Assembly: GCA_964459305.1 (NCBI GenBank)
Contig: CAYWNA010000058.1
Span: forward strand, 1-59,497
Source of the DNA: CAYWNA01 sp964459305
GTDB taxonomy: Bacteria; Planctomycetota; Planctomycetia; Pirellulales; Pirellulaceae
Direction: 5' to 3'
Length of the DNA: 59,497 nucleotides
The translations under genes and the position numbers were made by a program. A model generated the notes under the pieces. The model was given only the letters and a program-made list of their open reading frames with translations. It was not told where the DNA came from and ran no database searches. Of this stretch, positions 33,444 to 40,773 are shown piece after piece. The first letter of the stretch is position 1; each line of letters begins with the position of its first letter.

Positions 33444-34643
33444 TCAAAACGGCAGTAGCCCGAATTCGCGCCAATCTCCGCCGATCAGCGAGTCACGTAG
33501 CATCGGCCAAAACGCTTCACTCACGTCGCCCTCTTCCAGATAGGGTTCCGCGGCGGCGCCTTGGATCCACAAGATAAGATCGTATCTTCGCGGTTCGGTG
33601 AATACGCGGCGCATGTTCACGCCACGTTCCTGTTTGAAGTTTGGATAATGACGCACGAGCGGAAGAAGTTTGTCGCCGGCGAGCAGCCGTTTCGCTTCAT
33701 CCAGAAAAGCACGCCGTCGCGCGAACGCGGCCTTCGAAATCCGCTTCCTGCTGACCGCCCCCACCTGTGCTGGACCGGCGATCCATTCGCGGTCGTCGTC
33801 AATTTCGGCATCCGCCGCCTCATGCACACGTTGGAATTGCCGCACCATCGCTACCAAATGCTCATGGGCCACGAGCATACGTTTCGGCTCTGCAACGGGC
33901 CAATCGATCAGATGGATGAACGCCACGGCATCGAGCGCCGAAGCCCCACTCTCCTTTCCCAGCGTCCTCGCGAAATACAGCTGTTCCAGCAGTCTCTTCC
34001 AATCATGTGCCAGCAGAAACTCACATACAGCCATAACGGCGTGACACTGTCCGCGGAACCAGTGGACATCGGCAAGGTCGAAAGCTACGGACAAGTCCTC
34101 CTGCTGCGCGTTGCCTCTCCGGCGAACACGCAGCCACGAAAAGACCTGGCGTAGTTCCTCATCATCGGTCGTCTTCCCATCGCCGTTGAGATCAAATCGT
34201 ATGCGTCCAACAGGAAGTCGCAACTTGACGTCCGGGTCCGAGATTTCTGCCAGGGTCGCCTCGGCGGCTTCGATATCTCTGGCAAGCTGGATGAAAAGAC
34301 CTCGCACGATGGCATATGCCCCCGGCGGTAATTCCGGCCGCTGATCAATGGCTCCGCCGGCGCGCGGCTTGAGTAGCCGCGGCCCGATGCCATCGGGTTG
34401 CTGCAGCGACCGCGATACTCGCTCCACGGCCAGCAGAAACTGCGTCATCCCCAAGCCGAACCTGGCCTCATCGTCCTTTGGGTGTAGCTCGATATGCTCG
34501 CGCAAGACCGCATCGGCCTTGGCAAGGTCTCCGGACAGCAATGCCCGTTCCACGACGTTGTTGTGATCCTCGGCATGGGTCAACAGAGGAGCAATGAGAC
34601 AACACACACCACCCAAGGCTGAAACGTAGCTGTGTGGCTTCAC
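33444..34643 (-). CDS. Secreted unknown protein, EF-hand-like loop (copy 1)
   Basis: A 399-residue paralogue of the next gene. GTG 34643 is chosen because it follows CGGAGTG and starts a good signal peptide (VKPHSYVSALGGVCCLIAPL, ending LTHA-ED); the frame further upstream runs through a palindromic repeat to 34952. TPR-like N-terminus (GDLAKADAVLREHIELHPKD), EF-hand-like loop DLNGDGKTTDDE, and the same closing block (NMRRVFTEPRRYDLILWIQG). Identity with copy 2 is clearly partial, indicating an old duplication. A possible role is extracellular calcium-dependent binding (inferred only from the loop). Confidence 0.75.
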   Translation of the reverse strand: MKPHSYVSALGGVCCLIAPLLTHAEDHNNVVERALLSGDLAKADAVLREHIELHPKDDEARFGLGMTQFLLAVERVSRSLQQPDGIGPRLLKPRAGGAIDQRPELPPGAYAIVRGLFIQLARDIEAAEATLAEISDPDVKLRLPVGRIRFDLNGDGKTTDDEELRQVFSWLRVRRRGNAQQEDLSVAFDLADVHWFRGQCHAVMAVCEFLLAHDWKRLLEQLYFARTLGKESGASALDAVAFIHLIDWPVAEPKRMLVAHEHLVAMVRQFQRVHEAADAEIDDDREWIAGPAQVGAVSRKRISKAAFARRRAFLDEAKRLLAGDKLLPLVRHYPNFKQERGVNMRRVFTEPRRYDLILWIQGAAAEPYLEEGDVSEAFWPMLRDSLIGGDWREFGLLPF

Positions 34644-35073
34644 GATAACGCACTCCGGAAAAGAGGCATGGGTCGCCGCAGTGTTCTCCCTGGTGGCATT
34701 CACACTGGCACCGCTGGCATCGGGAGAGCGCCGTCTATATGGTATGATCACCAAATCAAGCCAAAGTGCAATACCGACTCCTTTCCCGGCGGTTGTGCAA
34801 CGGAGTCGGAATTTACCTTTGCACACTGCGCATCGGGGCGCACGAATGGGGCTGTAGCTGGATTCGCAAGAATTCAGGCCGTGACGGCGTGAACCATCTG
34901 AATTCTTGCGAATCCAGCTACGAGTTCTGTCAACAAATCCCGGCCGTCTCACAAACCGTTCATGCGCCCTGAGCCTCCAGCGAAATGCATGCGATCTTGC
35001 CGGACGCGGAATTTCCTGCTACGGTCTCGGCTGTGTTCGAATGTCGATTTCGAGCGTCCTGGCGAGTGAGTCG
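34644..35073. other. Divergent gap with family B palindrome
   Basis: 430 bases between the divergent secreted-protein operon and the nucleoside phosphorylase operon. It holds the perfect 23-bp palindrome at 34855-34920. No additional gene was seen. Confidence 0.6.
34855..34920. repeat. Perfect palindrome, family B copy 1
   Basis: Arms TAGCTGGATTCGCAAGAATT... (34855-34877) and its exact complement (34898-34920), 23 bases each, with a 20-base loop. A second, diverged copy lies at 47472-47528. Confidence 0.9.
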
Positions 35074-36360
35074 ATGAACGCAGCGCAGATCATCGCGCGG
35101 AAACGCGACGGCCATGCTCTCACGGCGGAAGAGATTGCCGCATTCATTCAAGGGTACACTGGAGGCGAGATTCCCGACTACCAGATGTCGGCACTGGCCA
35201 TGGCCGTGTATCTCAACGGGATGGACGCGGCAGAGACGGCGGCGCTGACCGAACAGATCGTTCAGTCGGGTACGGTCGTCGCGTGGCCGAAAACGACGCT
35301 TCCACTGGTGGACAAGCACTCGACCGGCGGCATTGGCGACAAAGTGTCGATTGCTTTGGTTCCGCTGTTGGCTTGCTGCGGAACGCGGGTCCCGATGATC
35401 TCCGGTCGAGGGCTGGGTGCCACGGGCGGAACGCTGGACAAACTGGAGTCGATTCCCGGCTATCGTACGGACCTGTCGATCGGCGAGATTCAGCAGATCA
35501 CCGAGCGGGTGGGTTGCGTGATTACCGGAGCCACCGCAGAAATCGCTCCGGCAGACAAAAAGCTCTACGCACTGCGCGACGTGACAGCCACGGTGGCTTC
35601 AGTGCCGTTGATTACCGCCAGCATCATGAGCAAGAAACTGGCCGAAAATCTTGACGCTCTTGTGTTGGACGTCAAATGCGGCAGCGGCGCTGTGATGAAG
35701 TCGCTGGAGGAAGCTCGCGGCCTGGCACATTCGTTGGTTCAGACCGGAGCCCGGGTGGGCGTCAACACCACCGCACTGATTACCGATATGAACCAGCCTC
35801 TCGGACGCATGATCGGCAACGCGGTCGAGGTGGACGAAGCCGTCGACCTGCTCGGTGGCGAGGGACCTGAGGATCTTCGCGATCTGACGTTCGCCCTGGG
35901 CGCGGAGTTGCTCGTACTGGCCGAGGTATCCGCCACATTGGATGACGCCATCGGATTACTGCAAGCGAAGATCGACTCTGGCGAAGCATTGGAAAAGCTG
36001 CGCGAAATGGTCGCGGCACAAGGGGGCAAGTTGAACCTCGAACGCAAACGGGCACCTGCCAGCGATTGGCCTGCTCCGCAGGCTGGCTATGTCACGTTGA
36101 TCGATGCTGAGATGCTGGGGCAGATCGTCATCCAACTGGGAGGTGGTCGACGCGTGATGACCGATCGAATTGACGCGTCGGTCGGTTTGGAAATGCGGGT
36201 ACATCTTGGCGACGAGGTCCAGGCAGGCCAATCGTTGGTGCGCGTTTTCGCAGCCCAAAACGCAGCTCGCCGCATCGAACCGATGCTCGGCCAGGCAATC
36301 TCGATTGGTCGATCGCCGCCACAATCGAATCCACTCATTCTCCAGCGGGTTGAGCCATGA
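35074..36360 (+). CDS. deoA: Pyrimidine/thymidine nucleoside phosphorylase
   Basis: A 428-residue enzyme that splits thymidine, uridine or deoxyuridine with phosphate into base and (deoxy)ribose-1-phosphate. ATG 35074 (after GAGTGAG) gives the family N-terminus MNAAQIIARKRDGHALTAEE; longer starts lack support. Family signatures: GYTGGEIPDYQMSALAMAVY, VDKHSTGGIGDKVSIALVPL (phosphate and nucleoside site) and SGRGLGATGGTLDKLESIPG. Length and order match DeoA/Pdp; I cannot separate the two by eye. It is the first gene of a three-gene operon whose genes overlap as ATGA, followed by cytidine deaminase. Confidence 0.92.
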   Translation: MNAAQIIARKRDGHALTAEEIAAFIQGYTGGEIPDYQMSALAMAVYLNGMDAAETAALTEQIVQSGTVVAWPKTTLPLVDKHSTGGIGDKVSIALVPLLACCGTRVPMISGRGLGATGGTLDKLESIPGYRTDLSIGEIQQITERVGCVITGATAEIAPADKKLYALRDVTATVASVPLITASIMSKKLAENLDALVLDVKCGSGAVMKSLEEARGLAHSLVQTGARVGVNTTALITDMNQPLGRMIGNAVEVDEAVDLLGGEGPEDLRDLTFALGAELLVLAEVSATLDDAIGLLQAKIDSGEALEKLREMVAAQGGKLNLERKRAPASDWPAPQAGYVTLIDAEMLGQIVIQLGGGRRVMTDRIDASVGLEMRVHLGDEVQAGQSLVRVFAAQNAARRIEPMLGQAISIGRSPPQSNPLILQRVEP

Positions 36361-36779
36361 ACCACGACCGGGAACAGAGTCTCATCCAAGCCGCGTGTCA
36401 GGCTCGACAGAATGCCTACTCGCCTCATTCGGGTTTTCAAGTCGGAGCCGCACTGCAAACACACGGGGGCGTTTTTCTCGGCTGCAACGTCGAAAACGCT
36501 TCGTTCGGCCTGACCGTGTGCGCCGAACGCGTCGCTGTGTTCAACGCAATCGCCGGCGGACAGCGGGAATTCGATGCACTCGTCCTGGCCTCTTCAGGCG
36601 GAGCCCCACCCTGCGGCGCATGCCGACAGGTGTTGGCCGAATTCTGTGAGGAACTGCCAGTGTTGCTGGTAGACGTGAATCGAGAAAACCTGATCACGCG
36701 GACCAGACTCAGCGACCTGCTGCCACATCGCTTTGTGCTGCCGAATAGTTGTCATCTGAAACAGACGGAAGCCGAATGA
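36357..36779 (+). CDS. cdd: Cytidine deaminase
   Basis: A 140-residue zinc enzyme that converts cytidine and deoxycytidine to uridine and deoxyuridine, feeding the phosphorylase upstream. It has the substrate motif GCNVENASFG, zinc cysteine plus catalytic glutamate in VCAERVAVF, and the second zinc pair in PPCGACRQVLAEF. ATG overlaps the phosphorylase stop (ATGA), and its own stop overlaps the next start in the same way, so all three are translationally coupled. Size fits the homotetrameric class. Confidence 0.95.
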   Translation: MNHDREQSLIQAACQARQNAYSPHSGFQVGAALQTHGGVFLGCNVENASFGLTVCAERVAVFNAIAGGQREFDALVLASSGGAPPCGACRQVLAEFCEELPVLLVDVNRENLITRTRLSDLLPHRFVLPNSCHLKQTEAE

Positions 36780-37717
36780 GAACCACTGGAACACGCAATG
36801 TAATGCAGCACACGGCGATGGAGTACAAGAAACGCGTGTGCCGCGCCATGAATTTCATTAGCCAAAATCTGGACCGAGAGCTCTCCCTGGACGAAATCGC
36901 TGAGGCCGCCTTCTTCTCCAAGTTTCACTTCCACAGGGTCTTCAAGGCCGTGGTCGGCGAAACCGTGGCCGGTTTTACGCGGAGACTGCGTCTCGAGTTG
37001 GCCGCCAACCGCCTTCAATCCAATCGCCACGACGAGATCACGACGATCGCGATGGATTGCGGATTCTCAAGCTCCCAGAACTTTGCCAAGGCGTTCCGCC
37101 AGCATTTCGGAACGACGCCTTCGAATTATCGGAATAGCAAGATGGGAAACAGAACGAGCAAAGGAGAAAACGCACTGTCACTCCAAGCACGGTATGATCC
37201 TGACACTGCATTCGTGAATCTGCCAATCAATGAAAGGACAAACACAATGAACGCAGAAGTCAGAGACATGCCGGAGCGTAATGTTGCCTATGTGCGCAAG
37301 ATGGGGCCTTACGGCAAAGAAACGTGCGGACAGGCATTCGCCGAACTGACGCAGTGGGCAGGCCCGCGCGGCTACCTGCAATCGGGTGTCATGCTTGGAC
37401 TCTACTGGGACAACCCGGATGTTACCCCTCCGGAGAAATGCCGTGTTGACGCGTGCGTCAGCGTTCCTCCGGGGACGGTTTCGGAAGGGCCAGTCGGCAT
37501 CCAGACCATCAGCGGCGGTCCTTACGCCGCATGTCATTTTGAAATTCAGTGCGACAGTTTTCAGCAGGCATGGGAAGACGCGTTTGCGTGGCTTGTCAAC
37601 AGCGGATACGAATGCGATGACAAACCATGCTACGAGCTGTACCACAAGAACGCCGCAGACGATCCAGAAGGCAAGTGGATCTTTGATATCTGCATTCCGT
37701 TGAAACGCAAGGATTGA
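36776..37717 (+). CDS. AraC regulator with GyrI-like ligand domain
   Basis: A 313-residue protein starting at ATG 36776, which overlaps the cdd stop as ATGA. An N-terminal AraC DNA-binding domain (residues about 15-115; LSLDEIAEAAFFSKFHFHRVF and ITTIAMDCGFSSSQNFAKAF, then FGTTPSNYR) is joined to a C-terminal GyrI/SOUL-like effector domain (about 155-313; RNVAYVRKMGPYG, CRVDACVSVPPGT, ISGGPYAACHFEI, WIFDICIPLK). GyrI-like domains bind small hydrophobic or cationic ligands, as in Rob and BmrR-type regulators. Coupling to deoA-cdd suggests it responds to, or reports on, nucleoside metabolism (inferred). Confidence 0.88.
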   Translation: MRTTGTRNVMQHTAMEYKKRVCRAMNFISQNLDRELSLDEIAEAAFFSKFHFHRVFKAVVGETVAGFTRRLRLELAANRLQSNRHDEITTIAMDCGFSSSQNFAKAFRQHFGTTPSNYRNSKMGNRTSKGENALSLQARYDPDTAFVNLPINERTNTMNAEVRDMPERNVAYVRKMGPYGKETCGQAFAELTQWAGPRGYLQSGVMLGLYWDNPDVTPPEKCRVDACVSVPPGTVSEGPVGIQTISGGPYAACHFEIQCDSFQQAWEDAFAWLVNSGYECDDKPCYELYHKNAADDPEGKWIFDICIPLKRKD

Positions 37718-37760
37718 CGAAAAAGCGCGTCGCAAGACTCAGCGATGCAACGCCTTCTTC

Positions 37761-37787
37761 GTGGGACGGATTGGCAATCCGTCCTAC
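37761..37787. repeat. Short hairpin GTGGGACGGATT, terminator-like
   Basis: Arms GTGGGACGGATT (37761-37772) and AATCCGTCCTAC (37776-37787) around a three-base loop, followed by a T-rich stretch. It lies between the convergent AraC and transporter genes and may terminate both. The same sequence occurs at 39132-39180. Confidence 0.65.
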
Positions 37788-37805
37788 TTTCTTGCGGCTG
37801 CGGCG

Positions 37806-39077
37806 TTAGATCAATATTCCAGCGATGCATGCGGTCATCGAGCAGGCCAGGGCTCCGCCGATCATCGCTCGCAGACCCAGGCGAGCCAGGTCGGATCGAC
37901 GTTCCGGCACCAACCCGCCGATGCCGCCGATCTGGATCCCAATCGCGCCGAAGTTGGAGAAACCAGAAAGCGCGTAAGTCAAGATGTACTGGGTGCGGTG
38001 ACTGATTTGCACGGTCGACTCGTCGCTGATCCATTCGCCGAGCCGTTGGTACGCGATGAACTCGTTGGCGGCCATCTTGATTCCCAACAGTTGACCCGCT
38101 TTCAGGCAGTCGCCGCTTTCGATGCCCATGAGCCATGCCACAGGGGCAAAAAGGTAACCCAGCCCCGCATCCAGAGACCACAGCGGTTCGCCGTTGGCCC
38201 CGACAAACCCGAACAAACAGCCGACCCATCCAAGCAGCGCGTTCAGCATGGCGATCAAGGCCAGAAACGCGATCAGCATAGCGGCCACATTCAGCGCCAG
38301 TTTCAATCCATCGGTCGCTCCGATCGCAGCGGCCTCGATGACGTTGGCACCTTTGCGTTCGATCCGGACTTTGATCCTGCCCAGCGTTTCCGGCTTTCCG
38401 GTTTCCGGTTGCATCACCTTGGCAATCAGCAGCGCCGCCGGCGCGGAGATGACCGATGCGGTCACCAGGTGCCCCGGACTGATGCCCATGCCCGCATAGG
38501 CCGCCAATAAGCCTCCGGATATGGTGGCGAAACCGCCTACCATCATTGCGTTCAATTCGGACAGGGTCATGCCCGCGATATAGGGCTTTACCACCAAGGG
38601 CGCTTCCGTATGACCGACGAACACGTTCGCTGCCGCCGCCAGGCTTTCGGCACCCGAAACACGCAACGTCCATTGCATGACGCGGGCCATGATCGTGACG
38701 ATCCATTGCATGACGCCCAGGTAGTACATCACGGACATGAAAGACGAGAAAAAAATGATCGTCGGCAACACTCCACAAGCGAACGTGCGGAGCAGAGTCA
38801 CAGCCGGGGGCAGCGACGGGTCGTCCGCGCGTGGATTGATGTTGAACAGAAATCCGGCACCTTCGTCGACGAATCCCAGGATCGCCGAAAAAAACGAATC
38901 CACGCCTCTAAAGAAATAGTCCGCAAACGGATCGCGAAGCATGATCAGTGCCAAGACAAATTGCAGCAGTACGCCGCCTACGACGACTCGCACACTGACC
39001 TTGCGTTTGTGCGAACTCATCAACCACGCCAGGCCGATCATCACGAACAGGCCCACAAAGCTGATCAGGCGTTCCAT
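37806..39077 (-). CDS. nupC: Concentrative nucleoside transporter, NupC/CNT family
   Basis: A 423-residue inner membrane symporter for nucleosides. The start is ATG 39077 (MERLISFVGLFVMIGLAWLM); the frame extends to 39170 but through a palindromic repeat. About ten hydrophobic helices are visible. CNT core motifs: GVLPTIIFFSSFMSVMYYLG, AANVFVGHTEAPLVVKPYI, LNAMMVGGFATISGGLLAAY, ISAPAALLIAKVM, KMAANEFIAYQRL, and TYALSGFSNFGAIGIQIGG. It is convergent with the deoA-cdd-araC operon, completing uptake plus salvage. It is bracketed by two copies of one palindromic repeat. Confidence 0.9.
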   Translation of the reverse strand: MERLISFVGLFVMIGLAWLMSSHKRKVSVRVVVGGVLLQFVLALIMLRDPFADYFFRGVDSFFSAILGFVDEGAGFLFNINPRADDPSLPPAVTLLRTFACGVLPTIIFFSSFMSVMYYLGVMQWIVTIMARVMQWTLRVSGAESLAAAANVFVGHTEAPLVVKPYIAGMTLSELNAMMVGGFATISGGLLAAYAGMGISPGHLVTASVISAPAALLIAKVMQPETGKPETLGRIKVRIERKGANVIEAAAIGATDGLKLALNVAAMLIAFLALIAMLNALLGWVGCLFGFVGANGEPLWSLDAGLGYLFAPVAWLMGIESGDCLKAGQLLGIKMAANEFIAYQRLGEWISDESTVQISHRTQYILTYALSGFSNFGAIGIQIGGIGGLVPERRSDLARLGLRAMIGGALACSMTACIAGILI

Positions 39078-39131
39078 GCGATTGCCCGGTGAATTGATTA
39101 GCGTCAGGCAAGCGGGCCGGAGAGTATAACC

Positions 39132-39180
39132 GTAGGACGGAATGCCATTCCGTCCCAGACGGATTAGCAATCCGTCCTAC
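39132..39180. repeat. Nested hairpin GTAGGACGGA upstream of nupC
   Basis: Inner hairpin GGACGGAAT-GCC-ATTCCGTCC, then GGATTAGCAATCC. The outer ends GTAGGACGGA and TCCGTCCTAC also pair over the 49 bases. The same core occurs downstream of nupC at 37761-37787. Confidence 0.75.
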
Positions 39181-39275
39181 ATTCCGATTACATCTATTCT
39201 GACCGCGTGCCTTAGAACGGGAAAGCGACTACCATAGCAGAATCCCAAGCCGGTTGCACCATCCAGAATTGTCTC

Positions 39276-40285
39276 TCACTCGCCGTTTTGAGTTTCCTGG
39301 AGCTTGAGGATCATCAACGCTAGAAGCCAGCGATAGGCGTCGAAATCGGCCCCGGACCAAAGACCGTCGTACTTGTACTTCTCCTGGACTTCGATGTCAT
39401 CCCAGAGCCGCTGAAGTTCCGATTCGGCTTCTTGGGCCACCTCTGCGGCACGGCCTCCTTTGCGCCGACCCTCTTCGACCAATTGCTGGAGGGTGTAGAT
39501 ATAGCGGCCGTCGTCGATCCCCTCGCGATACGACTCCCACATGGCCACGGGAATGGGCTCGCCGTCGGGCGTCGAGCGGTTGAAGAAGTCCATGCTCGAT
39601 CCGTCCAGGTAGTTCCACGGATCGCCCGAACTGGCCTGGTAGATCCACGGAATCAACGTGCGGAACCCCGATTTCCAGAAGCCATAACCCCACGTCATGC
39701 GGGCGCCGCGCACTGGCGTGTGGTCGTTTTCGCCGCTGATGTGATTGGGGTAGCACCAAAACTCGACGTTTTGCTCGCGACTGAGTTGTTTGATCTTCTC
39801 GTGGCCGAAAACAAACGGCTGGCAACACCACACGTCCACGTACGGCCACATGGGCTCGAATTGCTCGTGGCTGGGATCGGCTGTCACGTAAGTCCGTACG
39901 CCCGGCACACGCTTGATCGCTTTCATTACGCCGACCATGAAGTTGACGGCTTGCTCGTGCGTGCTTGGCTCGTCGATTGGATAGTAGAGGAACTCCGGCC
40001 AATCGTATTTCTTTTCGCCTTTGGTATGGTCCACCACGTTGGCAAAGGCTAGGAGTGCTTTCCTTGTTTGACGTGCTTGCCGCTGGACGAGACGCTCGTT
40101 TCCTTAGCTGATCCGTTGTACCAGTCGGAAACGTTTTCCATGTCATCCAACGCGAGCGACTCCTTCGCTAGCTTGGCGTCGTTCGGTTCCGCCGCGCGTC
40201 CTTGCGGTATGTACCGGCCTGCGCCGTGCATCAGCACAAGAGCCGTTGCGAACACCAACACGAAACTGACATACGGCTTGTTCAT
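39276..40285 (-). pseudogene. Internally deleted, frameshifted DUF4091-like protein
   Basis: The N-terminal part (ATG 40285, GGAGAG upstream) has a signal peptide and LDDMENVSDWYNGS...KHVKQGKHS, then hits a stop. One frame over, reading continues as LLAFANVVDHTKGEKKY and jumps directly to DWPEFLYYPIDEPSTHEQ, with YVDVWCCQPFVFGHEKI, FWCYPNHISGENDHTP, WNYLDGSSMDFFNRST and EGIDDGRYIYTLQQL. The C-terminal block belongs to DUF4091-type glycosidase-like proteins. From what I know of the family, several hundred middle residues are missing. A one-base shift (TCC-TAG where TCC-CTA is expected, near 40052) adds to the damage. The product is unlikely to be functional. Confidence 0.75.
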
Positions 40286-40380
40286 CGTCGGCTCTCCGGT
40301 CGCGGGAAAGGAAGGCCGAGCGGCCCCGCGCGTGGTTTGCTGTGCAACAAAGGAACGGCCGAGAAATAACTGCCGCGTTT

Positions 40381-40438
40381 GTCGCCGTCCTCTCCGAGGT
40401 CGGTGCCTTCCCTCACCGACCTCGGAGAGGACGGCGAC
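40381..40438. repeat. Perfect 25-bp hairpin
   Basis: GTCGCCGTCCTCTCCGAGGT... (40381-40405) is the exact complement of 40414-40438, with an eight-base loop. It has no T-run. It lies upstream of the broken DUF4091 gene. No second copy was seen in the window. Confidence 0.85.
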
Positions 40439-40677
40439 CATCTGCTTTCAGGATTTCGCAGCCGCTATGCGAAAGTTGACACGCCATCATCTCAAGAAAC
40501 GCCTGAAGGTGGAAGCGTGCGTTGAGTGAACAGACAAGATCCAAGCCACACCGCGGCCGAGCCTAATCGTCAGCAAGTATCAACCATTCGGAGACGGCCA
40601 CACACTGAACCTCGATGCTGAATTCTAAGTTGTATCCAGTAAAAGACTTGCGACTCTTCATTTGTCCTTCGCGGCCG

Positions 40678-40706
40678 TTGTGGTTTGGGAGGGTAACTGC
40701 TATAAT
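40678..40706 (+). promoter_or_regulatory. Sigma-70-type promoter of gyrA
   Basis: TTGTGG (40678-40683), a 17-base spacer and a perfect TATAAT (40701-40706), about 68 bases before the gyrA start. The spacing is ideal and only the -35 box deviates from TTGACA. The predicted transcript starts near 40713. Confidence 0.7.
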
Positions 40707-40773
40707 TCGCCATTGATGCAACAAGCATCAAACTCGCCATCTCAAGGACACATCGACACAAAGGATTGCCCCC

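Larger units (their letters stand above)
40286..40773. other. Divergent gap before gyrA
   Basis: 488 bases between the broken DUF4091 gene (minus) and gyrA (plus). It contains the 25-bp perfect hairpin at 40381-40438 and the gyrA promoter at 40678-40706. No other gene was seen. Confidence 0.65.

Noticed and set aside
34644..34952. Longer start for the secreted protein ending at 33444
   Set aside because: The upstream part crosses the perfect palindrome at 34855-34920, and GTG 34643 gives a proper signal peptide.
34906..35073. Longer start for the nucleoside phosphorylase
   Set aside because: The extra N-terminus is translated from the family B palindrome flank and is not found in the enzyme family; ATG 35074 has a ribosome site and the family N-terminus.
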